Positions 36,301-43,775 are shown, counted from the stretch's first letter. The stretch is DNA of 60,000 bases from Symsagittifera roscoffensis (GCF_963678635.1 NC_087067.1:20210596-20270595); one strand, 5' to 3'. Made by a program: numbers and translations. The notes: generated from the letters alone by a model not told the origin.

Positions 36301-38586
36301 AAAAATAATCCAGTAGGGTGGATCCTTTGTTGAGGGGATCGAAATCCTGGGGGGGGGGGGGGGGGGGGTTCTTCCACTCTTCGACAAATGTGAGCGTGAA
36401 CATCAAATAGGCAAATTCTCCTTCAACTGGTACCTCATAATCAAGCTAATTCGGTTCAGTGAAAATTGACTTTTTCATTTAAAAAAATCCATTCCTTTCA
36501 AACCCAAAAAAGTACATTGCTACCTAAAAATAAACTAATTGTGCATTTTCGCATTAAAAAAATCCCAGAATAAATGTAGAAAAAAGCTCATTTCGATTCG
36601 TCAGTTTCGACACCTTTACTATGCATAAAATATGTTGCAACACACTGTTTTTTTGCCAATAGCAGAAAAAAAATTTTGTCAATTTTTTTAAAACGCAAAC
36701 TTTTTTAAAATGTGTAAAATTTTGTCAATTTTTTGGCGCAAAAAAGGAGTTGGGATAAAATAGCTTAATATGAACTTGTTCTGCCCCTAATATGTCTGGT
36801 TCAAAGGATTGAAGATAACGCCTGTGCGGCAAAGAATGTTACCATGGAAAAAAAATCATTTTTCTGTTTAATGGCAAACTTTTGCCCCCATGAAAACTTT
36901 TCAAAAACATTGAAAATCTTGAAAAACATATTAGAACCCACACTTATTATAGTATCTGATTATCAAGAAGTATAAACGAGGCTTCGAAGCGGTTGCTGAC
37001 ATTGTGCATTCTAATGTATATTATTTTAGCATTTTTCATTATATTTTAGCCTTGCCTGTTGAACATCGAAAAAAAATAGCAAACGGCAAAGCGCACTTAT
37101 GAACATTATTTTTGGCAAAAAAAAACACTAAAATAAAACCATGTTTTCTTCTTGAAGGCAATCGAGGCATGTAGTTTAAATCAGTTACAGATGTTGAACT
37201 TTGATTAAAAATCGACACAACAGGGATTGCTATAACTATGAATTTTAGGCAGAGCTCACTTATAAATACATAATAAGTTTTGTAAAAAATCACAAAACTT
37301 ATTTTTGATGAAGTAAAATTTTACTAAAATGTACTTATTAAAAGATTACAGTCGTTAGATGCGCGAATTTTGGATTACTGACAGAAAAATGAGACTTGTA
37401 ATTTTTCTAGGCAGAGCGTATGTGTTACTAATTTTCGGCAGAGCGCACCCTATTAATTTGGTTATTTCTCGTAAAAACATTAACCTCCTAAATAATATTC
37501 TTTATCCGGCCTCATTAGGTCGTAGTTACCTCACATGCTGCCATCAATAACTTAATCCATCGTAATTATTTAACAAGACTGCTCGTATCAGGGCGAAGCC
37601 CTGAATGTTCCGACTGCCTTTTAAGGTTTATGGAGCAGTAATAACATTGGAAAAATTCAATGAAGTAAAACAAAATGAAAAAAAAAAATAATCCCCCCAC
37701 ACGCGATATACAGTACAAAAGGATAGATTTCGCTCCATGTGACAAACCAATTATGGCAAATAGGCTTCTTTTAACCAATTTGGAACGATTTCTAAGATGG
37801 ATTAACTCTCCGCTTACGCGTTAATAACGCGAAATATATCGCGCGTTAATTGTCCCAAATTAACTAAAATGGCAATCTTTAAACCCCCGTAACTTTACGA
37901 AAAATGATCACAGGTGAAATATCTTTTCAAATTTGAGTTAAGGACAACAATACCTTTCGTATGACATTTTCTAAAAGCTGACTGCCTTAAACATTCTAAA
38001 ATATTGCCATTTGAACATGTCAACATAAGGACTTCTTAAACATAAATCAAGTTAAACGCCAGTTAAATAATGTATCGATAGAAAGTATCAGACGAATTGT
38101 ATAAACGTGCAATTTAACTCCCCCTTTACAAACTTTTCTTCTAAGAAAAGGTGACATAAAAATAATTCGGACCATTGCCCCAGGGTTGATGTGCTTGAAT
38201 TATGGTTCAAATATGCATCATCGATCGTACATGCACGAATAAGGCTTGGTGAAGTATATCGAGCTTGAACTTTTCATCGTTTTTTTTTAGAAGAGCTTGA
38301 AGTATTTTAAAAGCTTCCATACTTTTGTTAACGCTATTTCACATGCTAATTTGAAAACTGAGGAACCACAAAAACACGCTTTACAGTTAAAGACTTATTT
38401 TTCATTATCAACTCAGTGCGACAGGTGTTTTTATTGCTTCAGTTTCGTCTGAAGGAGAAACCCAGTGTGATGACGTCACTGATGCAGGCGGAGATGCATG
38501 CCCCTCCCCCGGGCACGAACAAAAACAAGCGGAAGAGCAAGCCATTCTACCAACAGATACTCTCAAAGACACTATTCTGCTGCTAG
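12349..38586 (+). CDS. cpx: Complexin (SNARE-complex regulator), four exons over 26 kb
   Basis: The joined exons (12349-12382, 21261-21373, 22440-22529, 38443-38586) keep frame and give 126 aa. The N-terminus (M-A-G-M-M-F-Q-M) resembles the complexin membrane-active N-terminus. Residues ~19-47 are a Lys-then-Glu/Asp-rich accessory region. Residues 58-85 match the SNARE-binding central helix: counterparts of mammalian Cpx1 R48, R59 and R63 are kept (R58, R69, R73), while I66 is T76 and Y70 is F80. The C-terminus is basic and ends L-F-C-C, a possible lipidation site in place of the CAAX box of some complexins. Complexin clamps and promotes Ca2+-triggered vesicle fusion at the presynapse. All introns are GT-AG, of ~8.9, 1.1 and 15.9 kb, and hold mobile elements plus an antisense gene. 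Assignment rests on the central helix and exon phases; no transcript has been seen. Confidence 0.75.
12383..15300 (+). other. Intron 1 of complexin, 5' part, without genes
   Basis: AT-rich sequence with short poly-T runs. The only structure I recognise is the dispersed repeat at ~13640-13860. The short open frames here lack codon structure or conserved motifs. Confidence 0.4.
13640..13860 (+). repeat. Dispersed repeat family D, copy 1
   Basis: Shares the core 'cacgactcgaagagctttgat...gatatatcaatc...tgatacctgattttgcg...acacacccga' with copies at ~47740-47960 and 48050-48300 (plus strand) and ~57490-57720 and 58120-58340 (minus strand). No ORF and no clear termini; probably a MITE or SINE family. 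Confidence 0.6.
15305..16075 (+). repeat. Degenerate ~80-bp minisatellite, about 9 copies
   Basis: The marker 'aagacctgtgaga' recurs at 15423, 15500, 15581, 15661, ~15741, 15827, 15907, 15978 and 16059, i.e. every 71-86 bases. Each unit also contains 'gaccagatcagactg' and 'tttagatgagatat'. A 21-bp subrepeat (tgtgagaccttgttggaga) is triplicated at ~15335-15385. It ends just upstream of the CR1-like element and could be part of its 5' region. Confidence 0.75.
16282..17259 (+). CDS. CR1-type ORF1 protein with SGNH/GDSL-esterase-like fold
   Basis: The protein has 325 codons from the first ATG; a start at residue 17 or 21 is equally possible. Around residue 89 the motif L-I-I-G-S-S-F-L matches the catalytic-Ser block of the SGNH family (GDS changed to GSS). 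Near residue 234, F-F-D-E-V-H-L-M supplies the D-x-x-H block. I-C-Q-V-P-P-V near 174 would be the middle block. The last ~75 residues are Ser/Asn/Arg-rich and basic, suited to RNA binding. Esterase domains are known in CR1-clade ORF1 proteins. The frame has no lesions. Confidence 0.7.
   Translation: MTPTAPLFLAFSWLHTMSTPMLLMLPDDFTKLNPEQKDKYYVQIYNLVNVLATSSNPPNSNQNAKGLRAPIDFAAKVIPTDTQNLIIGSSFLAEFDTKELPKDVAVHSYRGSFCSEKQSVVKKYDDTELKSVTFQDGTNSLTRELHKPVDDIFETFCATISEIETKFSPTIINICQVPPVKSGPDSVSGKRITEFNSLIAHKFKKKKYQIVPIYDKIVSINDYQSIFFDEVHLMRSVSTLKNAIMEKVLPLSSLSPRVVSPNTSNSRGPAHPQRNRMKPGSSQVSWGPEHPKSLASHGFSNNQTYNYMNTNRSNYDLRHNRYYPY
17307..20540 (+). CDS. CR1-type ORF2: 2A peptide, AP endonuclease, reverse transcriptase
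   Basis: A polyprotein of 1077 aa. Residues 1-78 form a leader with two hydrophobic stretches (~7-18 and ~49-68) ending in the 2A motif G-D-I-E-V-N-P-G|P, so ribosomal skipping should release the leader at G78. The endonuclease follows (T-L-N-C-R-S, L-T-E-T-W-L-D, G-D-F-N, T-D-H). The reverse transcriptase (~525-830) shows N-Y-R-P-I-S, F-G-F-R-P-G-Y-S-T, L-D-L-S-K-A-F-D, G-V-P-Q-G-T-V-L-G-P and catalytic Y-A-D-D. The C-terminal region has many conserved basic residues. Target-primed retrotransposition in the nucleus is expected. No RNase H motif is seen. The uninterrupted frame points to recent insertion. Confidence 0.9.
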   Translation: MFSQWLLKTLLIFFLLTSIPIKYNEPNSTALLKTRNMTSNRHFRFTAGIYCAVVVLTFQIGILEILLLQCGDIEVNPGPALSYEILANKAKEHHNFLKYITLNCRSIKNKHMEMRFLSEIVDSNTIIGLTETWLDETCDHQTYSFCKTTHEIFRCDRNKKCTGQHAGGGTLLLIPKKFNPKIREDLNYLRPSHFEGLWVEYSPIISKKSKRQIIAIAYNPHKQFKEIFIEDTLKGIDYAASEARDVTILGDFNINYLNKHEAKFLSDSIKPYNLSITNKSIPTYNSKNSQSILDNIIATKSLCKETIVAEPPINTDHLITMCISKLKRFEKAIPIRTFRFNKTNYCKNRFCEELKQSPWFLVYQENDISKMLIKFEDIFSHALNAHAPLEQKYIRNKPQLQLSGKVLNSVNRPLKQEKENLLKAYQLSRTDANFENYKRIRNKYNNHLKHLYKKEKTAQFKMLDCPKKQWNFINSIRNTMKQSTQIGDLRNSFGDTIIENKKKANFLNYRFSTLGEYKNADPPIDVPTEYSVHSKTNRHFQFRFITHKEMKDAILLLPLNKPLGPSKIPAWALKDSINTVNPILTMIINECISKSVFPYTLKKAHIFPIFKKGDSTDPVNYRPISITPTLSKLFEKIFSSQIHEFLANSNILNPKQFGFRPGYSTNDALLYKTEKIRFHLDKNNIAAAAFLDLSKAFDSLSHSVLERKLSHIGFEQSATTLIKSFLENRQQLTIVNGEHSDWLKLEQGVPQGTVLGPLLFNLYVNDLPQTIDKSCTLVQYADDTTLLSFHSDPETATKSIENNFNKILLYFHLNRLMINVDKTQFIVFSAPSKKKLTENLSLKVGNYQVNLTETVKFLGVNIDISLTFDKEINKILQKMATAIQTIKCIRDEIPLRTRILLLNTLVLSHLHYPCMLLNGCTQDNIEKLEKQIKWGIRIIMNISKRDSVTLLRKQHKIPTARNIIEYRSAHYLHRLCRNDAPSFTHIRFPNSEFRYNHRTGTLLFPLTCKTDFLRKSFLFTSIRNLNTIIRTLFNRKLPYTLTKTLIKNFIIGKDDTLLPNKESLSVSKDIYFVKSNI
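20666..20692 (+). repeat. (CT)n tail at the 3' end of the CR1-like element
   Basis: About 13 CT units directly follow 'aataaagtgtcccc'. The position fits a template-slippage 3' terminus of a non-LTR element. Confidence 0.8.
20700..21260 (+). other. Intron 1 of complexin, 3' part
   Basis: No gene recognised between the CR1 tail and complexin exon 2. Short open frames near 20730-21057 have no recognisable motif. Confidence 0.4.
21261..21373 (+). CDS. cpx: Complexin exon 2 (accessory, charged region)
   Basis: The exon lies between TTCCTTTTAG and CAG|GTCAGT. It encodes R-I-K-G-L-L-P-K, then repeated Lys-Asp and a Glu/Gly/Asp-rich stretch ending E-L-N-Q. It is visibly more GC-rich than the flanking DNA. 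Confidence 0.75.
21504..21667 (+). repeat. 47-bp tandem repeat, ~3.5 copies
   Basis: The unit is built from 'actagtagatagctaaacagctt' and 'gtaga', arranged as a higher-order repeat of a ~20-bp module (agtagatagctaaacagct). Copies are almost identical, so the array is recent. It lies in complexin intron 2. Confidence 0.85.
22440..22529 (+). CDS. cpx: Complexin exon 3 (start of the SNARE-binding central helix)
   Basis: Thirty codons lie between AATTTATAG and AAG|GTGACG, phase 0 on both sides. It carries the register K-H-x4-V-E-R-E-K-K-R that aligns residue by residue, from the His, with nematode and insect complexin helices. Confidence 0.8.
22530..26689 (+). other. Complexin intron 3, 5' part: decayed repeats, no gene
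   Basis: The stretch 22600-22712 ends in 'aatccgggcctga', like the right end of a hAT MITE, and 23590-23960 shares 'gttttggcgcg' and flanking sequence with the MITE at 9724. From 24380 to 26050 the composition changes to more C- and G-rich sequence with a 25-bp direct duplication (25279-25330, 'ggtagtcaatggtccgta') and a (G)9 run at 25871, but no protein motif. The short frames there look accidental. Confidence 0.4.
26690..26786 (+). repeat. Left part of an AGTCGGAACA-family repeat, split by the Ty3/gypsy insertion
   Basis: 'gttatcccaatggggccaaatcagcaattttcaaaggcccgtgacctcacaaaaagatcgcag' aligns with 'aattgtcccaaattggtcaaaatggcaacctttaaacactcataactttacgaaaaatgatcacag' of the copies at 37-40 kb. 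The matching right part resumes at 33121. Confidence 0.6.
26787..27005 (+). repeat. 5' LTR of the Ty3/gypsy element
   Basis: 219 bp, starting TGTGGCGTAAATGTC and ending TTACTTCCACA. It aligns along its length with 32919-33120, for example 'cgttcaacatgcgtacagcca' in both. Confidence 0.85.
27006..27030 (+). promoter_or_regulatory. Primer-binding site
   Basis: TGGTAGGTCAAATACGGATTCG directly follows the LTR. Its complement ends in CCA and contains a T-loop-like TCGAATCC, as expected for pairing with a tRNA 3' end. The tRNA species is not determined. Confidence 0.6.
27040..27660 (+). pseudogene. Decayed gag of the Ty3/gypsy element
   Basis: One frame from ~27058 reads A-S-W-E-D-W-T-Q-R-F-Q-L-I-V, a pattern typical of gypsy gag N-termini (W-x2-W-x2-R-F), before stops at ~27235 and further on. 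A second fragment at ~27432-27662 continues with G-C-D-F-G-D-R-R-E-S-I-L-R, also gag-like. Several frameshifts and stops break it. Confidence 0.55.
28440..29410 (+). pseudogene. Decayed reverse transcriptase and RNase H
   Basis: RT traces start near 28440 (V-T-A-K-R-D-G-S-V around 28554). The best-preserved segment, 28942-29232, reads P-I-N-Q-F-I-T-F-I-P-N-L, then F-R-D-L-M-K-K, and Y-V-K-C-D-A-S-K-K-G-L-G, the RT connection and RNase H start of gypsy elements. A stop follows at 29230, with RNase H continuing (W-K-P-I-L-Y-A-S) to ~29410. Confidence 0.7.
29760..30974 (+). pseudogene. Decayed integrase
   Basis: At ~29968-30155 the frame shows R-L-H-R-D-H-A-D, F-F-C-W-P-H-T-I-R and C-K-E-C, i.e. 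the His-His-Cys-Cys zinc-binding domain of integrase. The catalytic core is broken up by stops and frameshifts, with 'hrstglaerclr'-like traces near 30470-30510. A basic fragment at 30642-30974 may be the integrase C-terminus. Confidence 0.6.
32080..32777 (+). pseudogene. Extra ORF region between integrase and 3' LTR of the Ty3/gypsy element
   Basis: Two overlapping frames (32080-32544 and 32490-32777) are open. The first gives 154 aa, rich in Arg, Glu, Lys and Leu and probably helical or coiled-coil. The second gives 95 aa that is acidic. They read as one protein split by a frameshift, lying after integrase where env or another 3' ORF can occur. No signal peptide or membrane segment is seen, so it is not a standard env. 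Function unknown. Confidence 0.4.
32909..32918 (+). promoter_or_regulatory. Polypurine tract
   Basis: GAAGGGGGAA abuts the start of the 3' LTR, the standard position for plus-strand priming. Confidence 0.7.
32919..33120 (+). repeat. 3' LTR of the Ty3/gypsy element
   Basis: 202 bp, TGTGGCGTAGAGGTC ... ATACCACCACA; diverged from the 5' LTR by substitutions and small indels. Confidence 0.85.
33121..33320 (+). repeat. Right part of the AGTCGGAACA-family repeat
   Basis: Contains 'cgaaaaaatatcgcaggtgagagatctttttgaatttgagctta' and ends 'gttcgaaagtcggaacaattatcatc', matching the right ends of the copies near 39690 and 40225. A ~50-bp segment is partly duplicated right after the LTR. Confidence 0.65.
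33321..34230 (+). other. Complexin intron 3, stretch before the GST gene
   Basis: No recognisable gene or repeat; an 83-codon open frame at 33325 is hydrophobic and without motifs. Confidence 0.35.
34231..35717 (-). CDS. GSTZ1: Glutathione S-transferase zeta / maleylacetoacetate isomerase, three exons
   Basis: Exons on the minus strand are 35717-35416, 35067-34826 and 34367-34231, joined at GT-AG sites in frame to 226 codons; the usual family length is about 215. The N-terminal thioredoxin-like domain holds the zeta signature S-S-C-S-W-R-I-R at residues 16-23, with the catalytic Ser/Cys. N-P-N-G-Q-V-P-A-L and S-E-S-S-T-I-L-E-F follow at the glutathione site. The all-helical domain has I-Q-P-I-Q-N and E-I-T-M-A-D-F-F, and the end H-P-D-I-Q-P-D is family-typical. 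The enzyme isomerises maleylacetoacetate to fumarylacetoacetate with glutathione in tyrosine breakdown (cytosol). The whole gene lies antisense inside complexin intron 3. Introns are 348 and 458 bp; no lesion is seen, so it should be functional. Confidence 0.92.
35718..37569 (+). other. Complexin intron 3 between GST gene and repeat copy A
   Basis: Holds a hAT-type MITE remnant (36034-36370). Otherwise AT-rich; 'ggcagagc' recurs between 37245 and 37445, with a related 'ggcaaagc' near 37086, without clear tandem structure. No gene recognised. Confidence 0.35.
36034..36370 (+). mobile_element. hAT-type MITE copy 2, with a (G)20 run
   Basis: Starts CAGGGGCGGATCTAAG at 36057 (with a partial duplicate of the start, 'cgggcggatctaag', at 36035) and shares 'gattttc(c/t)gagctcttt' and 'aattgcgccgcag' with the copies at 59.5 kb and 9.7 kb. 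A run of 20 G at 36349-36368 lies at the right side. The right terminus is degraded. Confidence 0.55.
37570..37985 (+). repeat. AGTCGGAACA-family repeat, copy A (right end missing)
   Basis: Begins 'aacaagactgct', contains the perfect hairpin CAGGGCGAAGCCCTG (37589-37603) and 'gttccgactgccttttaaggtttatggagcag', and runs in parallel with copies B and C through 'acaggtgaaatatcttttcaaatttgag' before diverging. Confidence 0.8.
38443..38586 (+). CDS. cpx: Complexin exon 4 (helix end and C-terminal tail)
   Basis: The acceptor is TTATTGCTTCAG and the stop TAG is at 38584-38586. The exon starts F-R-L-K-E-K, completing the central helix. The tail is rich in Met, Pro and Lys and ends K-T-L-F-C-C. It lies 15.9 kb from exon 3. 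Confidence 0.75.
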   Translation, partial: FRLKEKPSVMTSLMQAEMHAPPPGTNKNKRKSKPFYQQILSKTLFCC

Positions 38587-38993
38587 AGAAAACAGCAAAG
38601 TTATCAGTTGTTGCTATGATATAAATCTATTTTAGGTAGTTACAATTGTTCCTAAAATGTGTGATTTTTAAAGGAATATCGTGGACCATTTTCTATTATT
38701 TAAGCTGGCGTCAAATCGACCATGTACATAATGGTTAAGCTATTTGAGACAATGACTGAAAATAATTGTTAGGAACAATTTTTAAGCGAAAGGTATAAGA
38801 ATTCACTCAAGAAGTTTCTTCTAATCTGAATTCCGGCATAAGAGCTTTATTAAGGTCAAGGCCAAGCGGAAGAAATATTCTTTTGAAAATTGGAGAAATA
38901 TTCGCAATTTCTAGAATTGAATAAGCGAACTGCTCGACCTATTTGAATAGACGGTAAATAATTTATCTTAACAAGCAGAAAAACATTCGATTA

Positions 38994-39022
38994 GAAAGAA
39001 AGAAAGAAAGAAAGAAAGAAAA
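38994..39022 (+). repeat. (GAAA)n microsatellite
   Basis: Seven tandem GAAA units. Confidence 0.9.
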
Positions 39023-39145
39023 GAATAAATCAATTAACATAGCACAACAACAAAGGCAATGAATAAAATGGAGAGGATAGACACAAGAGATAAGTTATGC
39101 CAACTGAGAGTCTACCCTTCGACAAAAACACAAAAAGAAATACAA

Positions 39146-39677
39146 ACAAGACTGCTCCTATCAGGGCGAAGCCCTGAATGTTCCGACTGCCTTTTAAGGT
39201 TTATGGAGCAGCAGTAATAACATTAAAAAATTCAATGAAATAAAACAAAATCAAAAAAAATTTTTGATGAAATTTGAATTTTTTTATGAAAATCATCCCC
39301 CCACACGCCATATAAAGTACAAAAAGAGAGATTTCGTTCCTTGTAACAAATCAATTATGGCAAATAAGCTTCGTTCAACCAATTTGGAACGATTTAGAAG
39401 ACGGATTAAATCTCCGCTTACGCGTTAATAGCGAGAATTATATCGTGCGTTAATTGTCCCAAATTGGTCAAAATGGCAACCTTTAAACACTCATAACTTT
39501 ACGAAAAATGATCACAGGTGAAATATTTTTTCAAATTTAAGCTCAGGACAACAACACCTTTTGAATGATACAAAAAATTCCGTCAAAAATGGCTAGTTAA
39601 AAAGTCGAAATTTGTCTGAAGAAAAAAAAACCCACCCCGAGCACAAACATTCCGTTACTTTCGTATCGAAAGTCGGA
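39146..39677 (+). repeat. AGTCGGAACA-family repeat, copy B
   Basis: A ~530-bp unit with the same hairpin (39162-39176). Near its left side is TGTTCCGACT and its right end reads AGTCGGAACA, a 10-bp inverted pair. No coding capacity; probably a non-autonomous DNA transposon or a satellite-like unit. It is directly followed head-to-tail by copy C. Confidence 0.8.
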
Positions 39678-40230
39678 ACAACAAAACTGCTCGTAGCATG
39701 GCAAAGAATGTTCCTGAATTTTCCGACTGCCTTTTAAGGTTTATGGAGCAGTAATAACATTTAAAAAAATTAAATGAAATAAAACAATGAAAATTTTTTT
39801 TTCTAAAATTTGAAATTTTTTATGAAAATCATCCCCCACACGCCATACAAAGTACAAAAGGATAGAATTCGCTCCTTGTAACAAATCAATTATGGCAAAA
39901 ATAAGCTAAGCTAAGCTAAGAAACCAATTTGGAATGATTTCTAAGAGGGATTAACTCTCCGCTTACGCGTTAATAGCACGAAATATATTGCGCGTTAATT
40001 GTCCCAAATTGCCCAAAATGGCAATCTTTAAACCCCCATAACTTTACGAAAAATGGTCACAGGTGAAATATCTTTTCAAATTTGAGCTCTGGACAACAAT
40101 ACCTTTTGAATGATATAAAAAAATTCGTTCAAAAATCGCTAGTTAACAAGTCGAAATTTGTCTGAAGAAAAAAAAACCACCCCGAGCACAAATATTCCGT
40201 TACTTTCGTATCGAAAGTCGGAACAATTAT
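39678..40230 (+). repeat. AGTCGGAACA-family repeat, copy C
   Basis: Adjacent direct repeat of copy B, ~85-90% similar by eye. The left hairpin is disrupted ('catggcaaagaatgttcctg'), and a short (AAGCT)n insertion is seen at ~39902-39920. Ends 'gaaagtcggaacaattatcatc'. Confidence 0.8.
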
Positions 40231-41920
40231 CATCCGCAATAATAATTATAAATTAATTCAAAATGAAGTGAGAAGCATCGCACGTGTAAAAACCAATTTT
40301 TCTGCTACTCTGCTTCGATGAAATTCTCACAAAAATCGATCTTGAATTTGAGAAATTGAATGAAAAGTTTTCATAAAAATTGCGATATCTCGGAAACTGA
40401 AGAAATTAGAAGGTCACATTTTCAAGCTGCAATTATTGTTTTACCATAGGCTGATAAAACCCAACGACAAGGTTAACGGAGAATTAAACAAAATTTTATA
40501 AATTTTTGCTTCATCCCACATTTAGTTTTTTTGCATTGATATCTCTTTTTGTTGGCTTCAGAAAAACCCAGATAACTTTAAAAATGGATAATTTGGATGG
40601 TCCATTTTTGATGAATACTTTCAACTTCAGTGCAAGTTTGATAATAATCCTCGTAGAAAAAGAAATCGTAAAATTCAAATTTCAAATGAAAATCTTTTTG
40701 TTCATCATTGTTCTGAAAAATTTGATCAAAAATCGCAATATCTCGAAAACAAGGAATTGGAAGGTCAAATTTTCATGCTAGAACCGCAACTCATAATATG
40801 TTTCCTATAGCACCAAAGCCATAGTTCTATATTGCAAAACAATTTAGAATTGAAAGATAAAGTAGGGTGGCTCTGAGTTGCCTAAAACGTATGTATTCTT
40901 ATTTCTGCCTGAATTTAAAATTGCCTGAATTTGTCTCAAGAAAAAAACCATCCGACCAAAAACATAGGTCAATTTCATCAAAAGTCAGAAGAATTTTGTT
41001 GGAAGGGACTATGGTAAAACAGAGAAAGTTAAAACTCGAATAGTGCAAGATGCAATAAAAAGCACGAAATGCAACATGAAACAATGTTATATGTCTTATC
41101 AATTTCATCGTGCTACGATGCAACATAGACCATTTTTTTTCGTTTATCGCTAATTTCATGGAGCTGCTTGAAAAAAGTTGATAAACACTACGAGTCACAG
41201 AAAAAAGAATTAAAAAAAAAAACAAGTGTTTAAGTTTCGGTTGCTCTTTTAAGTTGTTGCAGCGAAAAATTTTTATTGCTTCAAATGAATTTTACAACAT
41301 TGAAATCTTCTTACCTTTTTTTAAATCAAAATTTAGCTTCCCCCGAATAGCAAAATACGCAATCATTTGCAAGTTCTTAGTGATTCAATTTTAGTTTAGC
41401 AAAAATCAACGGTACCAATCAAGCTCTCCTGAATTGAAATTCGAACTATCTGGGGCGCGAATTAACCAACTGTGTACGCGCTTTGCAGCAAACAGACAAT
41501 TAAGCTACATTAAGTCTAATCCGATGGAACTGATACCCGAACCGCCAGAAACTTTAGAAAAACCACAGAGGTATTAACTTATTGCGTGATTTCAGAGATC
41601 AATCTTCATTTTGCATTAAAGTCCCGTAATTTCGCTCACCGAGCTTAGCTTGAATTAAAATACTAACGAAGCATAAAAATTCGGTTAATGTCTTCAACCC
41701 TGTTACAATGCTAAAATGGGGGATGCGGTAATGGCGAAATTTAGTTTTTGTAGGTTCTTGGGAGCTCATAAGATTTTCCTGTTTAAAAACTCCCTAAAAA
41801 TTTCTCCCGAATTGAAACTTCTGAAAAATGTTTCCTGATTTTGAACTTGATCCAATGTTTAATGTCGTAAATTGGACAGTTGAGTTTTTGAAGGACAAAA
41901 TCGGTTAACCTAAAATTGCT
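40231..41920 (+). other. Gene-free stretch
   Basis: A ~75-bp motif, 'gcgatatctcg(g/a)aaac...gaaggtca(a/c)attttca(t/a)gct', occurs twice, at ~40380 and ~40734. No gene seen. Confidence 0.4.
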
Positions 41921-43775
41921 ATAAATGTTGAAAACATCATAAAAAACGCCATATCTGGAAACCCTACAATTTTTGAGCAGTCATATTTGGAGGCCATCTT
42001 TGCAATCACTGAGTGTACTCTGACAGATTCTCACTATAAATTGAGAATTTCAAGTTCGCTTAGTTTTTTCTGTTTGTGTTTTTTGAAAAATATTGAAAAA
42101 ATCGTAAGAAACGACATATCTCGAAAACCAAGCCTATTGAGCAACCATACTTGAATGCCAGCTTCGAAACCCCTGAGTCTACCCTGACAGAACCCCAGTA
42201 TAGGGTTGAGAATTTCAAGTTCGCTTGATTTTTCCTCGAAGTTTTTTGAAAAAAAAAATATTGAAAAAATCTTTAAAAACAACTCATCTCGAAAAACAAA
42301 GCAAATTGAGACGTCACTTTTGGACTCCAGATTTGCAATCCCTGAGCGTAACCTGAAAGCAACCCACTTTTGGGTTGAGAATTTCAAATTCGATGAAATT
42401 TTTTTATTATCTATTTTTTCCGAAAAAAGAAAAAATCATAAGAAATGCCATATCTTGAAAACCAAAAAAATTTGAACAGCCAAACCTGGACGCCAGATTT
42501 GCAACTCCTGAGTGTACCCTGACAGCACCCGACTAAAACCTTGAGAATCCAAGTTCACAGAGTTTTTTCTTTAAATAAGTTTTTTGCAAAATATGGAAAC
42601 AAATTATAAGAAATACATATCAGGAAAAATAAAAGAATTTGAGCAGTTATACATTAGACTCTAGATTTGCAACCTCTGAGTGTACCCTAAGAGATCTACA
42701 GTATAGAGTTGAAATTTTCAGGTTTGCTTAGTTTTTTCAATTGGTTTTTTTCAAAAACATTGAAAAAATCATAAAAAACAATCTATCTCGAAAACTAAAA
42801 ACATGGAGCAGTCATTTTTGGACTTCAGATTTGCAATACCTGAATTTAACGTAGAAACACGCCACTATTGTGTTGTGAATTTAAAAATTAATTAGTTTTT
42901 TGAAAAAAAAAAATGAAAAAATCATAAAAAAAACGCCAATATAGAAAACCAAAAAAATTTAACAGCCAAATCTGGGCCAGATTTGCAACGCCTGAGTGTA
43001 CCCTGACTGCACCCGACTAAAAACTTGAGAATCCAAGTTCGCTGAGTTTTTTCTTTATCTAAGTTTTCTGCAAAATATGGAAAAAAAATATAAGAAACGA
43101 CATATCAGGAAAACAAACAAAAAATGGAGCAGTGATTTATTAGACTCCAACTTTGCAAGCTCTGAGTGTACCCTGAGAGATCCCCAGTATAGGGTTGAGA
43201 ATTTCAAGTTCGCTTGGTTTTTTCATAGGCTTTTTGAAAACAAAATGGAAAAAATCATGAAAAGCAACGCATCTCAAAAGTTTTAAAAAAAAAGAAGCTT
43301 TCATTTTTGGACTTCAGATTTGCTATCTCTGAGATGTAACCTGAAAACACGCCAGATTTGTGTTCAGAATTTAAAAATCAATTAATTTTTATTAACGTTT
43401 CTAAAAAAACTGAAAAAGTCATAACAAACGCCATATCTGAAGAATCATAAGGATTTGAGCAGTCATACTTGGATACCAGGTGTACCCTGAAAAAACCACA
43501 GTATAAGATTGAGAATTTCAAGTTCGCTTTTTTTCTCAATCTAATTATTTAAAAAACATTTGAAAAAATCATAAAAAAACAACGTATCTCGAAAAACAAA
43601 ATAAACTGAGCAGTCGATTTTGATCTCCAGATTTGCAATCCCTGATTGTAATCTGAGAGCACCCCACTATTGGGTTGAGATATTTAACTTCGATTAACTT
43701 TTTGTTATCTAATTTTTCCGAAAAATCATAAAACGCCATATCTTGAAAAACAAAAAAAGTTTCAACAGCCAGAGA
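41920..43775 (+). repeat. ~166-bp satellite array, about 11 degenerate monomers
   Basis: The marker 'gagtgtaccctgacag' (variants) occurs near 42011, 42177, 42341, 42510, 42678, 42843, 42993, 43161, 43330, 43480 and 43645, i.e. at 150-169-bp intervals. Each monomer also holds 'gttgagaatttcaagttcgct', 'gaaaaaatcataagaaacgccatatctcgaaaac' and 'ccagatttgcaa'. The period is close to a nucleosome repeat. Frames within it are accidental. Confidence 0.85.

Noticed and set aside
41920-43775. CRISPR-like array
   Set aside because: Units are fully repeated with no unique spacers, and the DNA is eukaryotic; this is satellite DNA.
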